This document shows positions 44,203 to 53,928 of a DNA stretch of 64,000 bases, one piece after another. Each line of letters starts with the position of its first letter. Within the stretch, counting starts at the first letter, position 1. The position numbers and the translations under genes were made by a program. This DNA comes from Streptomyces sp. CB01881 (GTDB lineage: Bacteria; Actinomycetota; Actinomycetes; Streptomycetales; Streptomycetaceae). The notes beneath the pieces were generated by a model. That model worked only from the letters and a program-made list of their open reading frames with translations. It did no database searches and was not told where the DNA came from. The DNA lies in assembly GCF_002953255.1 (NCBI RefSeq), contig NZ_CP026498.1:5589158-5653157 (forward strand). The letters run 5' to 3'.

Positions 44203-46203
44203 TTACGCGCTCAACTCCGCGTGCAGCGCGCCCAGCAGGCGCCCGGCACGCTCCGCGACCTCCGCCGGTCCGTAGTCCGCGGCCCGCCGGCACCAGTTCT
44301 CCGCCTGCACCGGCTCGCCCCGGCGCAGCGCCAGCAGGGCCAGCCGCAGCGCGGCCCGGCCGTGGCCCGCATCGGCGGCCCGGGTGTACCAGAGCATCGC
44401 CTCCGCCTCGCTGTCCTGCCGGGCCAGCAGCAGGCCCAGGTTGAACGCCGCACTGCGGCTGCCCGCCTCGGCCGCCCGCCGGTACCAGCTCTCCGCGATC
44501 TCCAGCGCCCCGCGCTCCGCCGCCCGCACGCCCATCCGCACCTGCGCCCGCCGGTGGCCGGCGTCGGCCGCGAGGGCGTACCAGTGCTCGGCCTCCGCGT
44601 CGGCATCGCCGCGCCGGTCCAGCACCGAGGCCAGCCGGAAGGCGCCCTCCGCCGAACCGCCCGCGGCCGCCTGCCGGTAGCGCTCCAGCGCGCCCGCCAG
44701 GTTGCCGCGCTGCTCCTGGACGACGGCCAGTTGGAGCGCCGCCTCGCCGTGCCCCTCGGCGGCGGCGCGTGCGTACCACTCCTGCGCCTGGCGGTGCTCG
44801 CCGCGCCCGGCGTGCAGGACGCCCAGGTTGAAGGCGCCGTCCACGCTGCCCGCCTCGGCCGCCTTGGAGAACCACGGCTCGGCGCCGGACTCGTCGCCGC
44901 GCTGGAGCAGGACCACGGCCAGCGCGTTGCAGGCCTCCCGGTGCCCGGCGTACGCGGCCCGGCGGTACCACTGCTCGGCCTGCTGGTCGCGGCCGGTGCC
45001 GGCGCAGAGCAGGCCCAGGTTGAAGGCGCCGTTCTGGTCGCCGGCGTCCAGCGCGCCGCGGTACCAGCGCTCGGCCTCGGCGGCCTCGCCGCGGGAGGCG
45101 TGCAGTGCGCCGAGGGCGTTGGCGGCGTTGCCGTCGCCTGCCTCGGCGGCCTCCTGCCACCACTCGGCGGCGGCCGTGGCGTCCCCCGAGTCGCGCAGCA
45201 GGAAGCCCAGCGCGCAGGCGGCGCGCGGTTCGCCGTTCTGCGCCGACTGCCGGTACCAGCGGGCGGCCTCGTCCAGCAGCGACTGGTCGGTGCGGGCGCG
45301 CTCCTCCAGCAGCACGCCCAGCCGCAGCGCGGCGCGGGCGTGACTGCGTGCGGCGGCGGTGCGGTACCAGGTCTCGGCGGTCTCCTTGTCCCCGGCGGCC
45401 TCGCGCATCCGGGCCAGCCGGTAGGCGGCCTCCCGGTGCCCGGCGTCGGCGGACACCTTGAACCAGCGCTCGGCGCGGACGTCGCGCCGGTGCTCCATCA
45501 GGTCGCCCAGCGCGTAGGCGCCGAGCGGGTGGCCGTGGTCGGCGGCGAAGTGCAGCCAGTACTCGGCGGCCTCCTCCTCGCCCTGGTCGCGCAACTGGAG
45601 GCCGAGCGCGTGCGCGGCGGGCGCGCTGCCGGCGACCGCCGCCTGCCGCCACCACTGGGCGGCCTCGGCCCGGTGGCCCTGCTGGTGCAGCAGGACTCCG
45701 AGGTTGTTGGCGGCGGCGCGCAGCCCGGCGGCGGCGGCGCTGCGCAGGTACGGTTCGGCGTCCTCCAGGTCGCCTCGGCGCAGCAGGAGGGTGCCGAGCC
45801 GGCCGGCGGCGTCCGGGTCGCCCTCGTCGGCGGCCTGGCGGTGCCGGGACTCCAGGGCGGCCTGCTCGCGGGCGGCGAGCGCGGTCTCGAAGCTGGCGGA
45901 GTCGAAGCCGGCCTCGTCGCCGTCGTCGTAGCGGCGGGCGGCGGGGTCGCGCCCGTCCTCCCCGTCGGCGGCCTCGGCCATGGCGCCGTAGGGGCCGATG
46001 GAGGCGGCGAACTGGCGGGCGGAGACGTGCACCAGGCTGTCGGGGCCGTAGCCGCCGGAGGGACGGCGCTCCGTCAGGCCGCTGGTGCGCTGGGCGGGAA
46101 GCGCGCCGGGGTGGTTCTCGGGGCTCTCCGCCCAGGCGTCGGTGTCCGCCTCGGTGGCCGCAGCGGGCTTGGCTCCTGGTCCGTTCCTGCCGATCAGCCT
46201 CAT
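44203..46203 (-). CDS. Long Sel1/TPR-repeat protein
   Basis: About 666 aa, mostly solenoid. Roughly 15 repeats of ~33-36 residues in the Sel1 style, each with an AxxxLGxLLxxxG helix and an AExWYRxAAxAG helix, cover about 115-650. The first ~110 residues are low-complexity. No catalytic or export signal was seen. Such scaffolds mediate protein-protein contacts. The start is ATG at 46203 with GGGAG at good spacing; an ATG 33 bases upstream is possible. Repeats differ enough that DNA-level recombination is unlikely. Confidence 0.85.
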   Translation of the reverse strand: MRLIGRNGPGAKPAAATEADTDAWAESPENHPGALPAQRTSGLTERRPSGGYGPDSLVHVSARQFAASIGPYGAMAEAADGEDGRDPAARRYDDGDEAGFDSASFETALAAREQAALESRHRQAADEGDPDAAGRLGTLLLRRGDLEDAEPYLRSAAAAGLRAAANNLGVLLHQQGHRAEAAQWWRQAAVAGSAPAAHALGLQLRDQGEEEAAEYWLHFAADHGHPLGAYALGDLMEHRRDVRAERWFKVSADAGHREAAYRLARMREAAGDKETAETWYRTAAARSHARAALRLGVLLEERARTDQSLLDEAARWYRQSAQNGEPRAACALGFLLRDSGDATAAAEWWQEAAEAGDGNAANALGALHASRGEAAEAERWYRGALDAGDQNGAFNLGLLCAGTGRDQQAEQWYRRAAYAGHREACNALAVVLLQRGDESGAEPWFSKAAEAGSVDGAFNLGVLHAGRGEHRQAQEWYARAAAEGHGEAALQLAVVQEQRGNLAGALERYRQAAAGGSAEGAFRLASVLDRRGDADAEAEHWYALAADAGHRRAQVRMGVRAAERGALEIAESWYRRAAEAGSRSAAFNLGLLLARQDSEAEAMLWYTRAADAGHGRAALRLALLALRRGEPVQAENWCRRAADYGPAEVAERAGRLLGALHAELSA

Positions 46204-46515
46204 GCCGACTCCCGCTCCCCCAGAGTGTCGCGGCATTTGCCCCCAGCCTTCGGCCGGGGGGACCCCCAGGGGACGCGTCGGATCCGACGGCCGGTCAGCA
46301 GCCGGTCAGCGTCCCCCATGTGTCCCATCGTCGCATCACCCGCAACCCGCGTACACCTGCCCCGGCCGATTTCGGCGAGGCGGAACCGAAGCCGACGAAA
46401 TTGCTTCGACGCTTTGTCGATTTCCCGACACTTCGGCACCACAAACCCCAATGCCGGCCTCGTTGGCGACGGTCGATAGTACCGGAGCGGACCCACACAC
46501 CCCTCGGGGAAAACG

Positions 46516-46550
46516 CCAGAGGCCCGGAGGATTATCCTCCGGGCCTCTGG
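46516..46550 (-). terminator. Intrinsic terminator of the initiator tRNA
   Basis: Perfect 16-bp inverted repeat (arms 46516-46531 and 46535-46550, loop of 3), followed on the minus strand by a TTTT tract (46513-46510). It lies 12 bases past the tRNA 3' end. Confidence 0.9.
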
Positions 46551-46561
46551 TTGCTACTGAG

Positions 46562-46635
46562 TAGCGGGGACAGGATTTGAACCTGCGACCTCTGGGTTAT
46601 GAGCCCAGCGAGCTACCGAGCTGCTCCACCCCGCG
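46562..46635 (-). tRNA. Initiator tRNA-fMet (CAT anticodon)
   Basis: 74-nt cloverleaf read on the minus strand, beginning CGCGGGGTGGAGCAGCTCGG. The anticodon loop is CTCATAA, with the three G-C pairs (GGG/CCC) typical of initiators. The acceptor end pairs except for the first position (C1 opposite U72), the mismatch that marks initiators. The T-loop is TTCAAAT. CCA is not encoded. Confidence 0.95.
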
Positions 46636-46691
46636 TCGGTAGTTGAACCATAGCACGGTCGCGGGGCGGAACAACAATCGGTTACCGCAGC

Positions 46692-49664
46692 TCAGGGGCC
46701 GGTGCTCGCCCCCGGCGACGGCGTGGCACCCGGCGAGCCGGTCGCGGCCGCCGACGGCGACGGCGTGGCCGCCGGGGCGAGGCCCGCCTTCTGCTGGGCC
46801 GCGGCCAGCGCCTTGGCCGCCTCGCTCTGCGCCTTCTGCGCCTGGCCGAGGGCCACCCAGTCGCCGGCCTTGAGGGCGTTGTCGACGTCGTTCTGAGCCT
46901 TCAGCACGTCCGCGATCGCCTTCTGGAGGTCCGCCGGGACGCCGGTGCCCGGCGTGGCCGGCGTGACGGGGGTCGTCGGCGTGACGGGCGTGGTCGGCGA
47001 GGTGCCGGGAACGGTGGGCGTGACCGGCGCACCGGTCACCGCGCCGCCGAGGACCTTGGCCAGCGCCTTCTCCAGGTTGTCCTCCACGGCCACGACGGCG
47101 TTCTCGTTCCCGTACGTCGCCAGCACCTTCTTCAGCACCGGCACCTTGGCGCTGCGGCCGATCAGGTAGACCGGCTCGACGTTGAGCAGGCCGCCGCCGA
47201 CCGGCAGGGTCAGCAGGTTGCCGTACTCGATGTCGGAGTCGGTACCGGTCTTCAGCAGCGTGAGCTGGTTGGCGACCGTCGGGTCCGAGTTGAACTTCGC
47301 CTGCACCTGCTTCGGGCCGAGCGCCCCGGAGCCGGTCGGCATCTTGGCGATCCGGATCTTCCCGTAGTCCGGGCCCGGGTCCGCGCTGGCCGACATGAAG
47401 GCGGCCAGGTTGTCACGCCCGCTCGGCGCGAAGCTGGTGGTGAGCGAGAAGGTCGCCGCCTGCGCCTCGGGCATCCGGACCGTCAGGTAGTACGGCGGCT
47501 GCACCTCGTTGGTGTTGGTGGTCGGGTCGGCCGGCACCTGCCAGATGTCGGTGCCGTTGAAGAAGCCGCCGGCGTCGGTCATGTGGTACTCGGCGAGCAG
47601 GTCGCGCTGCACCTTGAACATGTCCTGCGGGTACCGCAGGTGCGGCATCAGCGTGGACGGGATCTCGGCCTTCGCCCTGACGGTGCCGGGGAACGCCTTC
47701 ATCCAGGTCTTCAGGACCGGGTCGCTCTCGTCCCACTGGTAGAGCGTCACCTCGCCGGTGTACGCGTCCACGGTCGCCTTGACCGAGTTGCGGATGTAGT
47801 TGACCTTGTTGGCGGCGGTCAGCAGCTCACCGCGCTGGTTGGTCAGCGAGTCCTTGGTGACGTCGCCCAGGGTCGTCTTGGACGAGAACGGGTAGCCGTC
47901 CGAGGTGGTGTAGCCGTCCAGCACCCAGACCAGCTTGTTGTCCTGCACCACCGGGTAGGGGTCGGCGTCGATGGACAGCCAGGGGGCGACCTTCTCGACC
48001 CGCTCCTTGGGGGTGCGGTCGTAGATGACCTTGGCGCCGTCCTTGATGGCGTCCGAGTAGAGGATCTGCGGCTCGGCGAACTTCACCGCGTACGCGGCCC
48101 GGGTGAGCGGGTTGCCCAGCGAGACGCCGCTGTCGCCGGTGTAGGAGAAGTGCACCGGGGTGCCGTCCTCCGCCGTGTAGTCGATGTCCTGGTACCCGCC
48201 GCCGACGATCGAGTACGTCGACGTCTTCTCGCCGTAGTAGACGCGCTGCTCGTACGGGCCGAACGCGCCCTTGGTCGGCAGCGCGGACTCGGTGTAGACC
48301 GGGTTGCCGTTGGCGTCGACCTGGTTGCCCTTGGCGGCGATCAGGCCGTAGCCGTGGGTGTAGTTGAAGTGGTCGTTGATCCAGTTCCGCTGGATGCCGT
48401 TGAGGTCCAGCTCGCGCACGCCCAGCACGGTGTCCTGCGAGCCGTACCGGTCGACGTCCAGCGACTTGGGGAAGGCGTAGTACTTCCGCAGCGCCTGGTT
48501 CTGTTGGAAGGTCGGGCCGACCACGTTCGGGTCCAGCAGGCGGATGTCCGCGATGGTCTGGGCGTCCGGCTTCAACGCGTCCGCGTTGGTCGCGTTCCCC
48601 GGCTCGTAGGTGGTGACCTCGCTGTCCGCGATCCCGTACGCCTTCCGCGTCGCGTCGATGTTCTTCTGGATGTACGGCGTCTCCTTGGCCTGCTCGTTCG
48701 GCTTGACCTGGAACTGCTGCACGATCGCCGGGTACACCCCGCCGATCAGCACCGCCGAGAGCACCATCAGCCCGAGGCCGATCAGGGCCGGGGCCCAGGT
48801 GCGGCGGACCGGGGTCAGGAAGAACAGCACCGCGCAGATGATCGCGACGAAGAACAGGATGGTCTTGGCCGGCAGGAACGCGTTGGCGTCCACGTAGCGC
48901 AGGCCGGTCCAGCCGGTGACGCCCTTGTACGAGCCGGTCTTCACCGCCAGCGCGTACCGGTCCAGCCAGTACGCCACCGCCTTCAGCAGCACGAACACGC
49001 CGAGCAGCACCGCCAGGTGGCCCTGCGCGCCGACGCTGGCCCGGCGGCCCGGGCCCTGCAGCCGCAGACCCCCGTACAGGTAGTGCACCAGCACCGAGGC
49101 CAGCAGCGAGACGATCACCGCGCTGAACGCGAAGCCGAGCAGGAACTCGTAGAACGGCAGCTCGAAGGCGTAGAACGAGACGTCCAGGCCGAACTGCGCG
49201 TCCTTGACGCCGAAGGACGTCTCGTTGGTCCAGAGCAGCCACGTCCGCCACTGGCCGGACGCCGCGGCGCCCGCCACCAGACCGATCACCAGCGAGACGC
49301 CGACCAGCGCCCAGCGCTTGAACGGCGCGAGCCCGGCCCGGTAGCGGTCCAGGCTCTGCTGCTCCACCGACATCGCCGACAGCGGCGGCCGGAGCCGGTG
49401 CGCCAGCCAGACGTTGAAGCCGACGATCACCGCCATCAGCAGGCCGAAGACGGCGAACAGGCCGATCTTCGTCCAGAGCTGGGTGGTGAACACCGAGGAG
49501 TAGTGGACCGACTTGAACCAGAGCCAGTCCGTCCAGAATCCGGCGAACATGACGAACAGCAGGAAGAGCACCGCGAGTACGCCCAGGGTCAGCAGGAGCA
49601 CCCGCGCGCGCCGGGAGGGCGGGCCTACCCTGCGCCGGAATCCCGGCCCTGAGCGTTCCGGCAT
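46692..49664 (-). CDS. UPF0182-family large membrane protein
   Basis: About 990 aa. Seven hydrophobic segments lie in the first ~330 residues ([20 protein letters not shown] is the first; [11 protein letters not shown] follows). A large extracytoplasmic domain of about 550 residues comes next, then a Pro/Thr-repeat region ([15 protein letters not shown]) and a last Ala/Lys/Gln helical part ([18 protein letters not shown]). UPF0182 is conserved in actinobacteria and cyanobacteria with no known function. The ATG at 49664 was chosen; a GTG at 49676 with GAGG upstream is equally good. Confidence 0.88.
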   Translation of the reverse strand: MPERSGPGFRRRVGPPSRRARVLLLTLGVLAVLFLLFVMFAGFWTDWLWFKSVHYSSVFTTQLWTKIGLFAVFGLLMAVIVGFNVWLAHRLRPPLSAMSVEQQSLDRYRAGLAPFKRWALVGVSLVIGLVAGAAASGQWRTWLLWTNETSFGVKDAQFGLDVSFYAFELPFYEFLLGFAFSAVIVSLLASVLVHYLYGGLRLQGPGRRASVGAQGHLAVLLGVFVLLKAVAYWLDRYALAVKTGSYKGVTGWTGLRYVDANAFLPAKTILFFVAIICAVLFFLTPVRRTWAPALIGLGLMVLSAVLIGGVYPAIVQQFQVKPNEQAKETPYIQKNIDATRKAYGIADSEVTTYEPGNATNADALKPDAQTIADIRLLDPNVVGPTFQQNQALRKYYAFPKSLDVDRYGSQDTVLGVRELDLNGIQRNWINDHFNYTHGYGLIAAKGNQVDANGNPVYTESALPTKGAFGPYEQRVYYGEKTSTYSIVGGGYQDIDYTAEDGTPVHFSYTGDSGVSLGNPLTRAAYAVKFAEPQILYSDAIKDGAKVIYDRTPKERVEKVAPWLSIDADPYPVVQDNKLVWVLDGYTTSDGYPFSSKTTLGDVTKDSLTNQRGELLTAANKVNYIRNSVKATVDAYTGEVTLYQWDESDPVLKTWMKAFPGTVRAKAEIPSTLMPHLRYPQDMFKVQRDLLAEYHMTDAGGFFNGTDIWQVPADPTTNTNEVQPPYYLTVRMPEAQAATFSLTTSFAPSGRDNLAAFMSASADPGPDYGKIRIAKMPTGSGALGPKQVQAKFNSDPTVANQLTLLKTGTDSDIEYGNLLTLPVGGGLLNVEPVYLIGRSAKVPVLKKVLATYGNENAVVAVEDNLEKALAKVLGGAVTGAPVTPTVPGTSPTTPVTPTTPVTPATPGTGVPADLQKAIADVLKAQNDVDNALKAGDWVALGQAQKAQSEAAKALAAAQQKAGLAPAATPSPSAAATGSPGATPSPGASTGP

Positions 49665-49851
49665 CTGGAATACCACGGGCACCTCAGCTGTGTCGTCTGG
49701 AATCGGTCGGTCGTCAGTGCAACTTAACCAGGCTTTAGCCGAGTTCCCGCCGTTAGCAGACGGTTACGACAAGCTTCCCCCGGCGCACCCGCCCGCCGTC
49801 CGCGCCCGCCGGTGGCACCGCCCGGGGCGCCCGGCGTGTGAGGATTGAGGC

Positions 49852-50415
49852 ATGTCCGATGCCACCAATTCCCCCGACGACGTCTCCAAGCTCCCGGCCG
49901 CGACCCCGCTGACCCGGGCCGCCCTGGAGATCGACGAGTACGCCGCCACCCTCGGCTGGGACCTCCCGGCCCGGCTGTTCGCCCTGGTGGACAGCGCCGC
50001 GCTGCGCAAGGCCGACCCCCGGATCGCCGAGCAGCTCGGCCTCGGCGACAGCGAGGAGCCCGGCCTCACCCCGGTCGAGCAGGACGAACTGCCGGCCGGC
50101 ATGGAGCTGGACAAGTTCCTCGGCACGATCGCCTGGCCCGACGCCGTGGCCGGCTGCGCCCTGGTGGTCGAGCGGCTGATGCTGCCGCCGGGCTCCGAGC
50201 AGTCCCGCCCGCGCAACGCCTCCGACGCCCAGCTCGCCGACTGGGTGGCCAACCACCCCAAGCGCGAGGAGGTGCGGATCACCGCCGCCGTGCTGCGCAA
50301 CGGCAAGAAGGAGATCGCCCTGCGGCTGCGTTCCAAGGATGTCGCGCGCGAGGTGCTGACCGGCCCCGACCTCGTCCCGGGCCTGACCGACGCCCTGCTC
50401 GCGACCTTCTCCTAG
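49852..50415 (+). CDS. PPA1309-family conserved protein
   Basis: 187-aa soluble actinobacterial protein. Landmarks: LTRAALEIDEYAATLGWD (about 20-37), FALVDSAALRKADP, LPAGMELDKFLGTIAWP and WVANHPKREEVRITAAVLRNG. Function unknown, but the gene commonly faces UPF0182 genes in this order. The start is ATG at 49852. Divergent from the UPF0182 gene with 187 bp between them, convergent with the PDZ protease. Confidence 0.82.
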   Translation: MSDATNSPDDVSKLPAATPLTRAALEIDEYAATLGWDLPARLFALVDSAALRKADPRIAEQLGLGDSEEPGLTPVEQDELPAGMELDKFLGTIAWPDAVAGCALVVERLMLPPGSEQSRPRNASDAQLADWVANHPKREEVRITAAVLRNGKKEIALRLRSKDVAREVLTGPDLVPGLTDALLATFS

Positions 50416-50457
50416 CCGCTCGCTCCCCGCCCTGCCCCTCCGTGGCGCGGGGCGGTG

Positions 50458-51540
50458 CTACCCGGCGCAGGACGGCAGCGCGGAGGTCTGCCCGGAGCGG
50501 ATCTGCTCCAACGACTTCAGCGCGCCGTCCAGCGTCTCGGCCTTGACCAGCCTCAGCCCGGACGGGGTGTTCTTCCCCGCCTCGGCGCAGTTGGAGGCCG
50601 GGGTGAGGAAGAACTCGGCGCCGGCGTCCCGGGCGGCGATCAGCTTCATCGATATCCCGCCGATCGGGCCGACCTTGCCGCCGTCGTCGATGGTGCCCGT
50701 CCCGGCGACGAACCTGCCGCCGGTGAGGTCCTCGGGCGTCAGCTTGTCGATGATGCCGAGCGAGAACATCAGCCCGGCACTCGGACCGCCGACGTCCTGC
50801 AGGCCGATGTCGATCTGGAACGGGTAGGTGTGCCGGACGCCGGGGCGGATGCCGACCATCGCACTGCCGGTGTCCGGCGACTTCACGGTCGGGACGGTGA
50901 TGTCGGTCCGGGCCGCCGCCGGGTCGGCCTTGCCGCCCTCCTTGACCATCGGCACCACGGTGAAGACCGCCGACTCGCCCGGCTGGTGCCTGGTGACCGC
51001 CTTGGCCACGCCGTCCGCGTCGGTGACCGGGGTGCCGTCGACCGCGATGATCCGGTCGCCCGCGTGCAGCCTGCCCTCGGCCGGGGCGCCGGCGGTGACC
51101 GACTGGACGATCAGCTCGCTGCCGATCGGGATGCCGAGCTGGGTGAGCGCCGCCGTCCGCGCGTGGTCCTCGGAGAGGGTGAACTCCTCGGCGTTCTGCT
51201 TCTTGGCCTCCGCGTCGCTCTGCCCCCGCGGGTACACGTTGTCGTGCGGCACCACCAGGACGTCGTCGCGGAGCCAGCCGACCACCGCGTTGACCAGGCT
51301 CGGCTCGTACCGGGCCCCGGTGACCTGGACGGTCGTCATGTTGAGGTGCCCGCTGACCGGGTACGACTCGTGGCCGGTGATGGTGATCACCGGCGTGCCC
51401 GTCTTGTCCTGCACGCCGAGCGTGTTGTACGTCGGCCCCGGGCTCATCTCGGTGTACGGCACCTTCATCAGCACCGAGGCGCAGAGCAGCGCTATGAGCA
51501 GCAGGGTGGCGGCGAGCATCGTCGCAGAGCGGCGTGGCAT
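50458..51540 (-). CDS. PDZ/Lon-type (S16) membrane serine protease, YlbL family
   Basis: 360-aa protein with one N-terminal helix (residues 8-24), a PDZ-like region (about 130-205, IVQSVTAGAPAEGRLHAGDR) and a C-terminal S16 domain. The Ser-Lys dyad is visible: Ser in VGGPSAGLMFSLG and Lys in GPIGGISMKLIAA. It acts on the outer face of the membrane, probably in quality control. A 42-bp gap separates it from the small membrane protein upstream; transcribed as one unit. Confidence 0.9.
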   Translation of the reverse strand: MPRRSATMLAATLLLIALLCASVLMKVPYTEMSPGPTYNTLGVQDKTGTPVITITGHESYPVSGHLNMTTVQVTGARYEPSLVNAVVGWLRDDVLVVPHDNVYPRGQSDAEAKKQNAEEFTLSEDHARTAALTQLGIPIGSELIVQSVTAGAPAEGRLHAGDRIIAVDGTPVTDADGVAKAVTRHQPGESAVFTVVPMVKEGGKADPAAARTDITVPTVKSPDTGSAMVGIRPGVRHTYPFQIDIGLQDVGGPSAGLMFSLGIIDKLTPEDLTGGRFVAGTGTIDDGGKVGPIGGISMKLIAARDAGAEFFLTPASNCAEAGKNTPSGLRLVKAETLDGALKSLEQIRSGQTSALPSCAG

Positions 51541-51582
51541 GCCTCGACAGTACGGGACGCCGGTGACGGGGCGCCCCCCGGG

Positions 51583-51765
51583 CTACCGGCCGGAGCCCTC
51601 GCCGGGGCCTGCGGTGGTCCGTTCCATCGCGGCCATGAAGCGGCGGTGCTCGGCGAGTGAGGCGGGGTCCCCCGTGGCTCTCGGGGCCCGCTGGGCCCAG
51701 CCCGCCCACACCGTGGCGAGCAGGGCGGCGACAACCGGAATGATCAACCAGGCGAGCACAGCCAT
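51583..51765 (-). CDS. Small single-pass membrane protein, 60 aa
   Basis: MAVLAWLIIPVVAALLATVW forms a helix at the N-terminus; the remainder is polar and Ala/Arg-rich, containing the helix SLAEHRRFMAAMERT. The start is ATG at 51765. Located just upstream of the YlbL-type protease on the same strand, so it may assist or be handled by that protease. No known family. Confidence 0.7.
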   Translation of the reverse strand: MAVLAWLIIPVVAALLATVWAGWAQRAPRATGDPASLAEHRRFMAAMERTTAGPGEGSGR

Positions 51766-51947
51766 GTCAGTACTCCCAGCTCGTCGTGTCTATGAGCAGA
51801 TTAACCACCCCGGCGGACAACGCGGGTGGCGCCGTCCGGGTTACGGGACGGCCGATCGGCTCACTGCCAGGGAGTATTCGGCGTACCGGCCCGCACCCGT
51901 TCGGGTGAGGACCCGGCGCGCCTGCGTGTCAGGAGAGTTGTAGCAGG

Positions 51948-52388
51948 TCAGCAGTTGCCCGCGCCCACCCACTCCTCCTCGCCGTCGGCGAACACCTGGT
52001 GCTTCCAGATCGGCACCTCGTGCTTGAGGTCGTCGATCAGCCGGCGGGCGGCGGTGAACGCCTCACCGCGGTGGGCGCAGGAGACCGCGACGATCACGGC
52101 CTTGTCGGTGATCTCCAGCCGGCCGATCCGGTGGACGGCCGCGAGCGCGCGGACGGGGAAGTCCGCGACGATCTTCTCGGCGATCCGGCGCATCTCCGCC
52201 TCGGCCGTGGGGTGGCAGCTGTACTCCAGCGCGGCGACCGACTTGCCGCCGTCGTGGTCACGGACCGTCCCGACGAAGACGGTCGTACCGCCGGCCGCGT
52301 CGTCGCCGACCGCCTCGTACACCTCGTCGAGCGAGAGCGGGGTGTCGCGGATGGCGAGCAGGCGGATGGGGTCGTGGTTCTCGGACAT
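51948..52388 (-). CDS. moaE: Molybdopterin synthase catalytic subunit MoaE
   Basis: 146-aa large subunit of molybdopterin synthase, which transfers sulfur from MoaD to precursor Z. Landmarks: TTVFVGTVRDHDGGKSV (about 35-51), LEYSCHPTAEAEM, HRIGRLEITDKAVIVAVS and the catalytic Lys in VPIWKHQVF (about 126-134). The start is ATG at 52388. No moaD or other moa gene is adjacent; the gene stands alone with its own promoter region, in which an AT-rich palindrome lies (52439-52463). Confidence 0.93.
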   Translation of the reverse strand: MSENHDPIRLLAIRDTPLSLDEVYEAVGDDAAGGTTVFVGTVRDHDGGKSVAALEYSCHPTAEAEMRRIAEKIVADFPVRALAAVHRIGRLEITDKAVIVAVSCAHRGEAFTAARRLIDDLKHEVPIWKHQVFADGEEEWVGAGNC

Positions 52389-52438
52389 GACCCCATGATT
52401 CCCCATCCCGGGTGACTTCGGGCAAGGGGCTTCCGTAT

Positions 52439-52463
52439 CACGATTGCGAAATTTCGCATCGTG
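52439..52463. promoter_or_regulatory. AT-rich palindrome upstream of moaE
   Basis: cacga-t-tgcgaaatttcgca-tcgtg is a 12-bp stem with one bulge. Its core tgcgaaatttcgca is a perfect 14-bp palindrome, striking in this GC-rich DNA. It lies 51 bases upstream of the moaE start. An operator is likely; the binding factor is unknown. Confidence 0.5.
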
Positions 52464-52491
52464 AGAATGAGAGGGGGTTCGACGCGCCGGC

Positions 52492-52575
52492 CCTCAGAGC
52501 CCGGGACCTCAGAACCCGGGACCTCTGGAACCCCGGGACCTCAGAACCCGGGGCTTCAGAACCCGGGCCCTCAGA
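52492..52575. repeat. Degenerate 14-15-bp minisatellite at the end of the SDR gene
   Basis: Five to six copies of a unit near cctcagaacccggga follow each other. The last copy contains the stop codon of the SDR gene (52571-52573). Confidence 0.85.
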
Positions 52576-53719
52576 AGCGGCGCCGCTTGCGCGCCCGCCG
52601 GACCAGCGCCGCGGTACCGACCAGCGCCACCGTCGCCCCGGCCGCGCCCAGGCTGGTGGCGGCCTCCTTGCCGCCCAGCCGCCGCCCCGCCACCGCGTGC
52701 TTGCCGGAGACCTGCGACAGCAGCTCGGCCAGCACCTGCTCGTTGGTGTGGGCCGGCCGCCACCCGGCCTCGTGCAGCCGGCTGCCGGAGACCACCCACG
52801 GGTACATCGTGTAGGCGAGGTCCCCCGCCGGGGCCGGGGTCAGGCCGAGGCGGTGCAGCCGGGCCGCGGTGCCCAGCGCCAGCGAGGCCGGCAGCTCCAT
52901 CCGCCGGATCCCCGACAGCCGCTCCACGTCCTCCTGCTCCAGCCAGCCGTCGCAGCCGACCGTCACCTCGCCCTCGACCAGGCCCAGCGCCGCGTACTCC
53001 AGCGCCGCCGCGAGGTCGTCCACATGGCAGAACTGCCAGCACGGCCGGGAGCCGGCCACCACCAGCAGCCGGGGCGCCTCGAAGTGCCGGGTCAGCACGG
53101 TGTCGACGCCGGGCCCGACCACCACGGCCGGGCGCAGCACCGTCACCTGGAGCCCGGGGTGGGCGCGCGGGGCCCGCCGGGCCAGGCGCTCGATCTCCAG
53201 GAGGTCCCCGACCAGCGAGGCCTCCTCGGTGGCCCGCAGCTCCGAGTCCTCGGCCAGCGGCACCTCGTTGTCGGCCAGCGCGCCGTAGACCATCGCCGAG
53301 GTGCAGAGCACCACCCGGTGCACGCCGGCCGCCGCGGCCGCGGTCAGCACGGTCTGCGCGCCGCGCACGTTGTAGGCGCTGCGGGCCCGCGGGTCGGACT
53401 CCATGCCGAGGTCCATCGCGAGGTGGACGACCACGTCCACCCCGGCCAGCCGCTCGGCCACCGCCGGGTCGCGGACGTCCAGGACGCGCCACTGCACGCC
53501 CGGCACCTCGCCCCGGCGGTCGTCGACCGCGAGGACCTTCTTCACCCCCGGCGAGGCCACCAGGCGGGCCGCGACCCGCTCACCGAGGACGCCGGCGGCG
53601 CCCGTCACTGCCACGGTCAGCGGCTTGCCGCCGTAGGCTGGAGGCGGCGACGCCGTGATGTCCGGGGCGTCCTCTCCTCCGGTCAGCCCAGAGCGAACGT
53701 CCGAAGGCGGGGAACTCAC
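52571..53719 (-). CDS. Extended SDR, NAD-dependent epimerase/dehydratase family
   Basis: 382-aa protein. An NAD(P)-binding motif TGAAGVLGERVA sits at about 39-50 after a Pro-rich lead, then LDVRDP, VVVHLAMD and TSAMVYGA; the usual YxxxK Lys is not obvious, so activity is uncertain. C-terminal helix GAAGATVALVGTAALVRRARKRRRF could touch the membrane. The start is ATG at 53719. Common near the zincin-like gene in streptomycetes; the substrate is unknown. Confidence 0.82.
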   Translation of the reverse strand: MSSPPSDVRSGLTGGEDAPDITASPPPAYGGKPLTVAVTGAAGVLGERVAARLVASPGVKKVLAVDDRRGEVPGVQWRVLDVRDPAVAERLAGVDVVVHLAMDLGMESDPRARSAYNVRGAQTVLTAAAAAGVHRVVLCTSAMVYGALADNEVPLAEDSELRATEEASLVGDLLEIERLARRAPRAHPGLQVTVLRPAVVVGPGVDTVLTRHFEAPRLLVVAGSRPCWQFCHVDDLAAALEYAALGLVEGEVTVGCDGWLEQEDVERLSGIRRMELPASLALGTAARLHRLGLTPAPAGDLAYTMYPWVVSGSRLHEAGWRPAHTNEQVLAELLSQVSGKHAVAGRRLGGKEAATSLGAAGATVALVGTAALVRRARKRRRF

Positions 53720-53928
53720 CGGCCATCCTCCACGGTTAGCTTATGTGCGTACGTACGCGTGTCACGTACGTCCATCCTGCCCGAGGCGAAGGCCCGGCGG
53801 TGCACCCGGCACGGACCAGCCGCGCGGGAGCCGCCCACCGGCCACGAGTCCCCCACTCCGCCGACCGCCCCGGGCCTGCAGACTTTCCCGCCACCACCCG
53901 CATGACGGCCGACCGGATCGAGGACCCC

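Noticed and set aside
46583..46620. Elongator tRNA-Met
   Set aside because: Three consecutive G-C pairs in the anticodon stem and the C1-U72 mismatch mark it as initiator.
52492..52575. Possible CRISPR-like array
   Set aside because: Units are 14-15 bp without unique spacers; it is a minisatellite.
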